A DNA stretch of 6,123 nt from DATLYH01 sp035575035 (GCA_035575035.1 DATLYH010000293.1:1-6123), one strand, 5' to 3'. Shown: positions 1 to 6,123, counted from the first letter of the stretch. Made by a program: numbers and translations. The notes: generated from the sequence alone by a model not told the origin.

Positions 1-1
1 G

Positions 2-1015
2 GACGACGACTACAAGGAGATCGAGCGCTATGGCCGCGTCGTGCCGCTGGGGCGCAACCCCCGCGCCATCCGCCTCAGTCCCGACGGGCAGACCGCCTAC
101 GTTTACAATACGCTGGATTTCGCCGTCACCGTTCACAAGGCGGCGAACATGGCCAGGCAGGCCACGATCCCGGTGTGCCAACCGCCCAAGACGCCGGCGT
201 GGGTGCGGGGCAAGATCCTGTTCAGCTCGGCCCTGCCGCCGTTGTCGGCCCGCCGCTGGGTCGCTTGCGCATCGTGCCATCCCGACGGCCTCAGTGATGG
301 CCGGGTCTGGCAGAACCCCGAGGGGCTCCGCAAAACGCCGCCGCTGTTCGGCCTGGCCCACACCCACCCGCTGCACTGGTCGGCCGACCGCGACGAGGTG
401 CAGGACTTCGAGTACACCATCCGCAGCCCGCTGATGCGCGGTAGCGGCCTGGTGCGCGGCCCGGTCCGGCCCAAGCAAGGCTTCCACCCCATCGAGCTGG
501 AAGAAACCATGAGCGGCCGCTCTGAGGATCTCGACGCCTTGGCGGTCTATACCAACTCCTTTGAGTTCACCCTGTCGCCGCACATCCCGGCACCCGGCAA
601 GCTGTCGGCGGCGGCGGAGCGCGGCAAGGCCCTCTTTTTCAGCAAAGAGGTAGGCTGCGCCGACTGCCACCGCGGCCCGTACTATACCGACAGCCGGCTG
701 GAACGGCCGTTCAACCTACACGATGTCGGCACCGGCGGCGACGACCCATCGGAGAAGATGGGACCGAAGTACGACACGCCGACCTTGCTAGGCGTCTACC
801 GCTCGGCCCCCTACCTGCACCACGGCAAGGCGAAGACTTTGCACGACGTGCTCACGACCTACAACAAGGAGGACCGACACGGCAAGACCAGCCACCTGAC
901 GCCGGCGGAGATCGACGATCTGGTGGCGTTCCTCAAGTCGCTGCCCTATGAAAAACCGCCGGACGAGACACCGAACACCGTCAAGTACCGCGTCCCGCCG
1001 GCCCGGAAGGAGTAG
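2..1015 (+). CDS. Diheme cytochrome c, MauG / cytochrome c peroxidase-like, C-terminal part (5' end outside window)
   Basis: The frame is open from the window edge, so this is the last 337 residues of a longer protein; the GTG at 41 is internal. Seen: residues about 17-47 (NPRAIRLSPDGQTAYV and onward) resemble the last blade of a YVTN/NHL-type beta-propeller. Two haem c attachment motifs follow, CASCH (residues 89-93, bases 266-280) and CADCH (219-223, bases 656-670). Near the end is the segment DTPTLLGVYRSAPYLHHGK (258-276), typical of MauG-like and cytochrome c peroxidase-like proteins. Known: such proteins sit in the periplasm, bind two covalent haems and act in peroxide reduction or electron transfer. 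Inferred: a secreted propeller-cytochrome fusion of the kind common in planctomycetes. The signal peptide, if any, lies upstream of the window. The substrate cannot be told from sequence. The TAG stop is at 1013-1015, directly before the intergenic repeat. Confidence 0.88.
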   Translation, partial: DDDYKEIERYGRVVPLGRNPRAIRLSPDGQTAYVYNTLDFAVTVHKAANMARQATIPVCQPPKTPAWVRGKILFSSALPPLSARRWVACASCHPDGLSDGRVWQNPEGLRKTPPLFGLAHTHPLHWSADRDEVQDFEYTIRSPLMRGSGLVRGPVRPKQGFHPIELEETMSGRSEDLDALAVYTNSFEFTLSPHIPAPGKLSAAAERGKALFFSKEVGCADCHRGPYYTDSRLERPFNLHDVGTGGDDPSEKMGPKYDTPTLLGVYRSAPYLHHGKAKTLHDVLTTYNKEDRHGKTSHLTPAEIDDLVAFLKSLPYEKPPDETPNTVKYRVPPARKE

Positions 1016-1019
1016 GATG

Positions 1020-1180
1020 AATCACAGAGGCACAGAGGTCACAGAGAAGACCGGAGAGGGTATGAAGGGCAGTGGGCTGCCGGTCCCATGATTCCGGTTG
1101 CAGCACCAGGCGAGCGGCCGGTTGACGCCGGCCGGTTGACGCCGGCCGCTCGCTGAGTTTTCCCCGGTGTCTCTGTGGTT
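1020..1180. repeat. Intergenic repeat-like element with CACAGAG inverted ends (MITE-like)
   Basis: This element fills nearly all of the space between the cytochrome and hisN-like genes. The left end has three CACAGAG units (1023-1029, 1031-1037, 1040-1046). The right end has the reverse complement CTCTGTG (1171-1177). Aligning 1022-1038 with the reverse complement of 1162-1178 gives 13 matches in 17, so the ends form an imperfect terminal inverted repeat. The interior has a 12-bp perfect stem (1110-1121 with 1142-1153) and a weaker hairpin (about 1076-1104). From memory, intergenic repeats of the type 'CACAGAGgCACAGAG' occur in many copies in planctomycete and other environmental bacterial genomes and cause spurious ORFs reading like 'PQRHRG'; such a shadow ORF exists here on the minus strand. 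There is no transposase, so if mobile it would depend on one elsewhere. Exact borders and target duplications cannot be fixed from one copy. Confidence 0.6.
1110..1153. repeat. GC-rich stem-loop containing a 14-bp tandem repeat
   Basis: GCGAGCGGCCGG (1110-1121) is perfectly complementary to CCGGCCGCTCGC (1142-1153), giving a 12-bp stem with a loop of 20 bases. The same stretch has an exact 14-bp periodicity (GGCCGGTTGACGCC) over about 1115-1148, or 2.4 copies. The tandem copies and the palindrome overlap, which suggests one palindromic unit whose loop was duplicated. In RNA it would be very stable and could slow transcription leaving the cytochrome gene. No T-run follows, so it is not a standard intrinsic terminator. 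Confidence 0.75.
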
Positions 1181-1188
1181 CAGTCCTG

Positions 1189-1192
1189 AGGA
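1189..1192 (+). promoter_or_regulatory. Ribosome binding site for the hisN-like gene
   Basis: AGGA lies 6 bases before the ATG at 1199. It is one arm of a small palindrome (GTCCT-G-AGGAC, 1183-1193) at the right edge of the intergenic repeat, so pairing could partly mask it. An in-frame TGA at 1187-1189 rules out any start further upstream. Confidence 0.5.
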
Positions 1193-1198
1193 CCATTC

Positions 1199-1972
1199 AT
1201 GAACCCCGACTGGAGGTCGCGCTACGAGCTGGCGGTGGAGTTGGCCCGCAAGGCCGGGCAGCTGGCGCTGCGCTACTTTCGCGGCGACTTCACCGTCGAG
1301 TGGAAGCGCGACGTCAGCCCTGTCACCGCGGCCGACCGCGAGGCCGAGACCCTGCTCCGCACCCACCTGCTCGGCCGGTTCCCCGCCGACGGGTTCCTTG
1401 GCGAAGAGCACGGCGAGCAGGCCGGCTCCTCGGGCTTCCGCTGGGTCATCGACCCGGTGGACGGCACCCGCAACTTTGTGCGCGGCATCCCGCTCTGGGC
1501 CACCCTGGTCGGCCTGGAATACCGGGGCGAGGCGGTCGCCGGCGTGGTGGATGCGCCGGCATTGGGCCAAACATGGCGGGCGCTGCGGGGCGACGGGGCG
1601 TGGCGCGACGACCGCCGTCTCCATGTCTCCGACATCGGCGACCTCGGCCAGGCGACCATGTTCTACACCAGTCTCTCATGGTTCGAGCGGGCCGGCCGGC
1701 GCGACGTGTTCCTGAAACTGGCCAACCGGGTGCAGACGCAGCGCGGCTACGGCGACTTCTACGGCCATGTTCTGGTGGCTCAGGGCTCCGGCGAGCTGAT
1801 GGTTGAGCACGGCGTTCACATCTGGGACGTGGTCGCCATCCAGCCGATTGTCGAGGAGGCCGGCGGCCGCTTCACCGATTGGGACGGCAACCGGACCACC
1901 CGCCGCCCCGATGTCCTGATCAGCAACGGCCGGCTGCACGAGGAGGCGCTCCGCATCCTGCGGCAGGAATGA
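1199..1972 (+). CDS. hisN: Histidinol-phosphatase-like inositol monophosphatase family protein
   Basis: The 257-residue length is normal for the family. Seen: the metal-binding signatures are complete, with GEEHG (68-72) supplying the glutamate ligand, DPVDGTRNF (85-93) the motif A aspartates and threonine, and WDVVAIQPIVEEAGG (from 209) the motif B aspartate D210. Known: this fold is a Mg2+-dependent, lithium-sensitive phosphomonoesterase. The HisN subgroup converts L-histidinol phosphate to histidinol in histidine synthesis. The GIPLWATLVGLEY stretch after motif A and the GYGDFYGHVLVAQGSGELMVE stretch before motif B look more like HisN than SuhB or CysQ, so HisN is my preferred call; substrate choice in this family is hard to read from sequence. 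The ATG at 1199 is the first possible start because an in-frame TGA lies at 1187. The stop is one base before mtnA, so both probably sit on one transcript. Cytoplasmic; no signal peptide or membrane segment. Confidence 0.85.
   Translation: MNPDWRSRYELAVELARKAGQLALRYFRGDFTVEWKRDVSPVTAADREAETLLRTHLLGRFPADGFLGEEHGEQAGSSGFRWVIDPVDGTRNFVRGIPLWATLVGLEYRGEAVAGVVDAPALGQTWRALRGDGAWRDDRRLHVSDIGDLGQATMFYTSLSWFERAGRRDVFLKLANRVQTQRGYGDFYGHVLVAQGSGELMVEHGVHIWDVVAIQPIVEEAGGRFTDWDGNRTTRRPDVLISNGRLHEEALRILRQE
1965..1968 (+). promoter_or_regulatory. Ribosome binding site for mtnA inside the hisN-like 3' end
   Basis: AGGA lies 5 bases before the mtnA ATG at 1974 and within the last codons of the upstream gene. 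The TGA stop (1970-1972) falls between this site and the start codon, the arrangement expected for translational coupling by terminating ribosomes. Confidence 0.6.
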
Positions 1973-1973
1973 G

Positions 1974-3095
1974 ATGACGAAGGCACCTCGTACCATCGAG
2001 TGGATCGGCGGCCCCGACGGCTTCCTGCGCCTGATCGACCAGACGCTATTGCCGACGACGCTGGCGTACCGCGACTGCCGGACGGTCGAGGAGGTGTGGG
2101 AGGCGATCCGGATGCTGCGGGTGCGCGGCGCCCCGGCCATCGGCATTGCGGCGGCCTATGGCGTGATCCTGGGAATGCAGCACTGCACCGACCGCAGCCG
2201 CGATGCTTATCTCCGCCGTCTGAAGGAAGTGACGGCCTATCTGCGGACCAGCCGGCCGACGGCGGTCAACCTCTTCTGGGCGCTGGACCGGATGGAGCGG
2301 CGGGCCGAGGAGCTGACCGGCGCTTCGGGACCGCGGCTGTCGCCGATGGAAGTCACCGCCCGGCTTCTGGAAGAAGCAAGGGCCATCGAGGACGAGGACC
2401 GCGCCCGGTGCCGGGCCATCGGTCAGGTGGGGGCCGCCCTGATCCGTGACGGCCAGGGGGTACTGACCCACTGCAACGCCGGCAGCCTGGCCACTGCCGA
2501 CTACGGCACCGCGCTAGCCGTGCTGTTCGCCGCCAAGGAGCAGGGGCGCGTCTTCCAGGTTTACGCCGACGAGACCCGGCCGCTGTTGCAGGGGGCGCGG
2601 CTGACCGCCTGGGAGTTGCAGCAGCGCGGCATCGATGTCACGCTGATTTGCGACAACATGGCGGCCCAGGTGATGAAGGAAGGGCGGGTCCAGCTAGTGG
2701 TGGTCGGCGCCGACCGGATCGCGGCCAACGGCGATACGGCCAACAAAATCGGCACCTATGGGGTGGCCCTGCTGGCCCGAGCGCACGGCATCCCGTTCTA
2801 TGTGGCTGCCCCGGCGAGTACCTTTGACCTGAGTTTACCCGACGGCAGCGCCATCCCGATTGAGCAGCGCGACCCGCACGAGGTGACGCACGGCTTCGGC
2901 CGGCAGACGGCGCCGGAAGGCGTCAAGGTCTACAACCCCGCCTTCGACGTGACGCCGGCCGACCTCATCACTGCCATCATTACCGAGAAGGGACTGATCC
3001 AGCCGGTTACAGCAGCGAACATCCGCCGGGTCCTCGAGGCGGACAGTCTCCGGTCGCCTTGCCGTCGGGGGAGCGCGGCTTCAGGTTTTCCCTGA
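1974..3095 (+). CDS. mtnA: S-methyl-5-thioribose-1-phosphate isomerase (MtnA)
   Basis: Converts 5-methylthioribose-1-phosphate to 5-methylthioribulose-1-phosphate, the aldose-ketose step of methionine salvage from methylthioadenosine; cytoplasmic. Seen: family signatures in order are RGAPAIGIAAAYG (from R51), which binds the phosphate; THCNAGSLATADYGTA with the catalytic Cys167; and GADRIAANGDTANKIGTYG with the catalytic Asp247, followed by PFYVAAPASTFD. These residues separate true MtnA from the related eIF2B alpha/beta/delta subunits and from ribose-1,5-bisphosphate isomerase. Conserved sequence ends at about residue 345 (LITAIITEKGLIQP). A further 25 or so residues, Arg/Ser/Gly-rich toward the end, are unlike the family's usual C terminus. 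The ATG start one base after the upstream stop, with AGGA 5 bases before it, is well supported. No other methionine-salvage gene is visible, so the next steps must be encoded elsewhere. Confidence 0.95.
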   Translation: MTKAPRTIEWIGGPDGFLRLIDQTLLPTTLAYRDCRTVEEVWEAIRMLRVRGAPAIGIAAAYGVILGMQHCTDRSRDAYLRRLKEVTAYLRTSRPTAVNLFWALDRMERRAEELTGASGPRLSPMEVTARLLEEARAIEDEDRARCRAIGQVGAALIRDGQGVLTHCNAGSLATADYGTALAVLFAAKEQGRVFQVYADETRPLLQGARLTAWELQQRGIDVTLICDNMAAQVMKEGRVQLVVVGADRIAANGDTANKIGTYGVALLARAHGIPFYVAAPASTFDLSLPDGSAIPIEQRDPHEVTHGFGRQTAPEGVKVYNPAFDVTPADLITAIITEKGLIQPVTAANIRRVLEADSLRSPCRRGSAASGFP

Positions 3096-3097
3096 AG
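3079..3097 (+). other. Stem-loop over the mtnA stop codon
   Basis: CTTCAGG (3079-3085) and CCTGAAG (3091-3097) form a perfect 7-bp stem around a TTTTC loop. The right arm contains the mtnA stop TGA (3093-3095). No T-run follows, so it is a poor intrinsic terminator. It may protect the 3' end of the transcript or aid Rho-independent pausing, but the role is unproven. Confidence 0.4.
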
Positions 3098-3209
3098 GAA
3101 TTGACTAGGGCAAGAAAAGAGCATAGACCTTTGTATATGTGCCGGGCGAGAGGCCTGTCAAGGCAGCCGGCCGGATACCGACCTGCGCAAGCGGGGGCGA
3201 ATAGCTGAC

Positions 3210-3238
3210 TTGACAGCCCTTCATAATCGCGCTAGAGT
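3210..3238 (+). promoter_or_regulatory. Predicted sigma70-type promoter of tex
   Basis: A perfect -35 box TTGACA (3210-3215) is followed by a 17-base spacer and TAGAGT (3233-3238), which matches TATAAT at 4 of 6 positions including the key A2 and T6. Transcription would begin near 3245, leaving a leader of about 73 bases before the tex ATG. The rest of the 3096-3317 gap shows no gene and no recognised riboswitch or operator. Confidence 0.5.
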
Positions 3239-3309
3239 AGGCCGTCTGTGCGCCTCACTCCACCACCGAATCCCGATGCTTCTTTGAGTACTGCCGAAAG
3301 GCGTCGAGC

Positions 3310-3313
3310 AGGA
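3310..3313 (+). promoter_or_regulatory. Ribosome binding site deciding the tex start
   Basis: AGGA stands 4 bases before the ATG at 3318, slightly close but usable. The next in-frame ATG (3333) has only GAG touching it, so 3318 is preferred. An in-frame TGA at 3285-3287 limits upstream extension to a stretch without ATG or GTG starts. Confidence 0.45.
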
Positions 3314-3317
3314 ACCC

Positions 3318-6123
3318 ATGCAGTCTACTGAGATGCCAAAAGGCGTTGACCACCTGGATTGCTCGCGGATCGCCCAGGACCTGCAAATCCGCAAGGTCCA
3401 GGTGGAAAGTGTGGTCCAGCTCCTGGATGAGGGGAACACGGTCCCGTTCATCACCCGTTACCGCAAGGAGCGCACCGGCGGGCTCAACGAGGACATCATC
3501 CGCCAGATCCAGGCCCGCGTCGTCCAGATGCGCGCCCTGGCTGAGCGCAAGCAGACCATCCTCAAGAGCATCGAGGGCCAGGGCAAGCTGACCGACGCGC
3601 TGCGGGCCGCCATCCTCGCCGCCGACAATCCCAAGCGCCTCGAAGACCTTTACCTCCCTTACAAACCGAAGAAGCGCACGCTGGCCACCGAGGCCCGCGA
3701 GAAGGGCCTGGAACCGTTGGCATTGGCCGTCTGGGATCGTGACCCGGCCGTCGCCAACCTCGATGAGGTGTTGCCGACGCTGGTCAACCCCGACAAGGGG
3801 TTGCACACGCCCGATGATGTCCGCCAAGGTGTGCAACACATCCTGGCCGAGATGATCGCCGAGAATGCCGATGTCCGCGCCGCCGTCCGGGCCGTCCTCT
3901 GGGAGACCGGCAAGCTCTGCACCAGCAAGCACGAGAAACTGCCCGACGGTCAGGGCCTCGACTACCAGGACTACTTCAAGTTCGACGAACCGGTACGGCA
4001 CATCCCGCCGCATCGCATCCTGGCGATTAACCGCGGCGAAAAGGAGCATGCCCTGCAAGTGCGGCTGGAGTTCGACACCGAGAAGGTGCAGCAGGCGGCC
4101 CTGGGGAAGCTCCCCCTGGCCGACCACCCCCATGCCGAGTTCCTCAAGACGGTGACGGCCGACGCCCTGGCCCGACTGTTGCTGCCGAGCCTGGAGCGCG
4201 AGATCCGCCGTGAGCTGACCGGCAAGGCGGAGCAGCACGCCGTGGCCGTGTTCGCCCGCAACCTGCGCAGCCTGCTCTTGGCCCCACCGCTCCGCGACCG
4301 ACGGGTGCTGGCCATCGACCCTGGCTTCCGCACCGGCTGCAAGCTCGCCGTCCTCGATGAGACCGGCAACCTGCTGGAAGACGCTGTCATCTTCCCGCAC
4401 CCGCCGCAGAACAAGAAGGACGAGGCCCGGAACAAGCTGGAAGAGTTGGTGCGCCGGCACCAGGTCCGGGTCATCGCCATCGGCAACGGCACCGCTTGCC
4501 GGGAGACGGAGGAGTTGGTCTCCGACCTGATCGCCCGGTTGGAGCAGCGCCGGGGGGCGAAGGCGGGGAATGAAGGAGCGGGGACCGGCAAGGAGGGAGA
4601 GCAGGCGGCGAAGCCCGAAGAACCGACCGCGTCGCCAGAACCAGCGGCATCGCCGGGACTGACCGCGCCTGGTACGCAGGACGCAGCATCCGGCACGCCT
4701 CCCGCGGCAGAGGCAGAAAGCCCTGCCTCCCCGGTGCCTGCGCCGTCTCCGACCCTGAGCCCTCCCTCGCCCGCCCTCAACGAGGCGCCGCCGGCCACGG
4801 CAATACCGCCCGAGGGCATGACACCGCGGCCGTCCGAGACCCCGCCGTCTGCGTCCGAAGCGCTGCCCGCGGTCCATTCGGAGAGCGCCGCGCCGCCGGC
4901 GGTCGAAGTGTCCGCCACGGCAGAAACAACCCCGCCGTCGGCCGCGACGGCCGCCCCGCCCTCCGCTGCGCCCTCCGAGGTGCCGGCCGCTGGACCGACT
5001 CTATCTGCCGCGGCCGCCCCGGCGGCACTCGCCGACTTGCCCGAGGCGCCGGCGGACCTGGCCTATGTCATCGTCAACGAGGCGGGCGCCAGCGTCTACT
5101 CGGCCAGCGCCGTCGGCCGCGAGGAGTTCCCTCACTACGACGCCACGACCCGCGGCACCATCTCCATCGGCCGGCGCTTGCAGGACCCGCTAAGCGAATT
5201 GGTCAAGATCGACCCGCAGAACGTCGGCGTCGGCCTCTATCAGCACGACGTCAACCCACGCCAGCTCAAGGAGTCGCTGGAGGCGGTCATCGAGTCGTGC
5301 GTCAACCAGGTCGGCGTGGACCTGAACACGGCCAGCGTGCCGCTGCTCCGCCATGTCTCGGGACTGAATCAACTGGTGGCCCGGGAGTTGGTCGAGTACC
5401 GCAAACAGCATGGTCCCTTCCGCTCGCGCGAGCAGCTGTTGCAGGTGCCCGGCATCGGCCCGGCCCGCTACGTGCAGGCGGCCGGCTTCCTCAAGATCAC
5501 CAACGGCGACGAGCCGCTAGACCAGACCTGGATTCATCCCGAGAGCTACCCGGCCACCCGGCAGCTGCTGAGCGAGCTGGGTTACACTCCCGATGTCCTG
5601 CGCGATCGGCAAAAACTTGAAGAGCTGCGCGAGAAGCTCAAGGCCGTGCCAGTGGAGGAGACGGCCGCTCGGCTCGGGATTGGCGTGCCGACGCTGCGCG
5701 ACATCCTGGATGCCCTGGCCCGTCCGGGCCGCGACCCGCGCGAGGACCTGCCGCCGCCGATCTTCAAGAAGGGCATCCTCAAGCTGGAGGACTTGCGGCC
5801 GGGGATGGAGCTGAAGGGGACCGTGCTGAATGTGGTCGATTTCGGCGCCTTCATCGACATCGGCCTGAAGGACAGCGGCCTGGTACACATCAGCCGCATG
5901 GCCAACCGCTACATCAAGAACCCTTACGAGGTGGTGGCGGTGGGCGACGTGGTGACGGTCTGGGTAGTGGACGTGGACCAAACGCGCCGCCGGGTGTCGT
6001 TGACGATGATCAAGCCGGGCACGGAGCGGAAGCCGCCGGAGCGCGGCGCGGCGCCGCCGCGGCGTGAGCGCGGCGACCGGGGCGACCGAGGCGGCCGACC
6101 CCCGCGAGGCGGACGGCGCTCGG
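3318..6123 (+). CDS. tex: Tex-family transcription accessory / S1 RNA-binding protein with a long internal insertion (3' end outside window)
   Basis: 935 codons are visible with no stop. Tex binds nucleic acid, associates with transcription and is linked to stress tolerance and toxin expression in other bacteria; cytoplasmic. Seen in order: Tex N-terminal helical region (about 10-200, with VPFITRYRKERTGG at 42-55); YqgF/RNase H-like domain opening at VLAIDPGFRTGCK (D334) and continuing to AIGNGTACRET (near 389-397); a Pro/Ala/Ser/Thr/Glu-rich insertion (about 412-581); return to the domain at YVIVNEAGASVYSAS (583 onward) and RRLQDPLSELVKIDP; helix-hairpin-helix pair (about 670-730, with VPGIGPARYVQAAGFL); a helical linker region; S1 domain (about 829-897, GTVLNVVDFGAFIDIG); then an RGD/RGG-rich tail. 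Typical Tex proteins are about 720-790 residues, and the excess is the insertion plus the tail. The frame holds across the insertion and all flanking motifs are intact, so the gene looks functional. It probably has its own promoter. Confidence 0.95.
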   Translation, partial: MQSTEMPKGVDHLDCSRIAQDLQIRKVQVESVVQLLDEGNTVPFITRYRKERTGGLNEDIIRQIQARVVQMRALAERKQTILKSIEGQGKLTDALRAAILAADNPKRLEDLYLPYKPKKRTLATEAREKGLEPLALAVWDRDPAVANLDEVLPTLVNPDKGLHTPDDVRQGVQHILAEMIAENADVRAAVRAVLWETGKLCTSKHEKLPDGQGLDYQDYFKFDEPVRHIPPHRILAINRGEKEHALQVRLEFDTEKVQQAALGKLPLADHPHAEFLKTVTADALARLLLPSLEREIRRELTGKAEQHAVAVFARNLRSLLLAPPLRDRRVLAIDPGFRTGCKLAVLDETGNLLEDAVIFPHPPQNKKDEARNKLEELVRRHQVRVIAIGNGTACRETEELVSDLIARLEQRRGAKAGNEGAGTGKEGEQAAKPEEPTASPEPAASPGLTAPGTQDAASGTPPAAEAESPASPVPAPSPTLSPPSPALNEAPPATAIPPEGMTPRPSETPPSASEALPAVHSESAAPPAVEVSATAETTPPSAATAAPPSAAPSEVPAAGPTLSAAAAPAALADLPEAPADLAYVIVNEAGASVYSASAVGREEFPHYDATTRGTISIGRRLQDPLSELVKIDPQNVGVGLYQHDVNPRQLKESLEAVIESCVNQVGVDLNTASVPLLRHVSGLNQLVARELVEYRKQHGPFRSREQLLQVPGIGPARYVQAAGFLKITNGDEPLDQTWIHPESYPATRQLLSELGYTPDVLRDRQKLEELREKLKAVPVEETAARLGIGVPTLRDILDALARPGRDPREDLPPPIFKKGILKLEDLRPGMELKGTVLNVVDFGAFIDIGLKDSGLVHISRMANRYIKNPYEVVAVGDVVTVWVVDVDQTRRRVSLTMIKPGTERKPPERGAAPPRRERGDRGDRGGRPPRGGRRS
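4551..5060 (+). other. Low-complexity, probably disordered insertion inside the Tex YqgF domain
   Basis: This encodes Tex residues 412-581. It starts with a charged Gly/Lys/Glu stretch and continues with Pro, Ala, Ser, Thr and Glu in short irregular motifs such as PSPTLSPPSP and ATAAPPSAAPSE. By my reading it has no Phe, Trp, Tyr or Cys, about 20 acidic residues and few basic ones, so it should be unfolded and acidic. Codons ending in A or T (GCA, CCA, GGA, ACA, CCT) are more frequent than in the flanking domain. It sits where ordinary Tex proteins have a short loop before the VNEAGASVYSAS strand, so the fold could tolerate it as an exposed loop. Confidence 0.85.

Noticed and set aside
981..1196. 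71-residue minus-strand frame with 'PQRHRG'-like sequence
   Set aside because: This is the spurious reading of the intergenic repeat, not a protein gene; no ribosome binding site or domain is evident.
1022..1624. 200-residue minus-strand frame across the repeat and the hisN-like gene
   Set aside because: Its end reads as translated CACAGAG repeat and the rest is antisense to a gene with complete catalytic motifs; it is a shadow.
3101..3129. Possible promoter TTGACT with a 17-base spacer to TAGACC
   Set aside because: The -10 matches only 3 of 6 positions, and a much better promoter lies at 3210-3238.
3293..3302. GCC-GAAA-GGC mini-hairpin in the tex leader
   Set aside because: A 3-bp stem is too short to claim a regulatory structure despite the GNRA loop.
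3255..4877. 540-residue open frame on the minus strand
   Set aside because: It lies wholly opposite the well-supported tex gene, its translation is Arg/Gly/Leu-rich without any recognisable domain, and long antisense frames are expected in GC-rich DNA.
4551..5060. Frameshift or separate gene within tex
   Set aside because: The tex frame runs through without a stop and the motifs on both sides are in the same frame, so this is an in-frame insertion and not a break.

Overview
The window is GC-rich bacterial DNA (third codon positions are mostly G or C) carrying four plus-strand genes. The first and last run off the edges. A diheme cytochrome c behind a beta-propeller-like segment, an MtnA of the methionine salvage type, a HisN-like phosphatase and a Tex protein in this base composition suggest a planctomycete, perhaps of the Gemmata group. 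This is inferred from gene content and style; no rRNA or other phylogenetic marker is present.

Layout. Positions 2-1015 hold the 3' part of a secreted diheme cytochrome c gene (MauG / cytochrome c peroxidase-like). The whole gap to the next gene (1016-1198) is filled by a repeat-like element with imperfect inverted ends built on CACAGAG units and a strong GC-rich stem-loop in its middle. Next come two tightly packed metabolic genes: a HisN-type inositol-monophosphatase-family phosphatase (1199-1972) and mtnA, methylthioribose-1-phosphate isomerase (1974-3095). One base separates them, so they are very probably co-transcribed and translationally coupled. A gap of 222 bases follows, with a stem-loop over the mtnA stop and a good sigma70-type promoter (TTGACA, 17-base spacer, TAGAGT). 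The last gene is tex (3318 to beyond the window end), an S1-domain transcription accessory / RNA-binding protein.

The most unusual point is in tex. About 170 residues rich in Pro, Ala, Ser, Thr and Glu, with no aromatic residue or cysteine, are inserted in frame in the middle of the YqgF/RNase H-like domain, between two well-conserved motifs. The protein also ends in an Arg-Gly-rich tail. I see no phage, IS transposase, CRISPR array, tRNA or rRNA. Apart from the intergenic repeat and the modified Tex, this looks like ordinary chromosomal housekeeping DNA, and I do not see a new multi-gene system.
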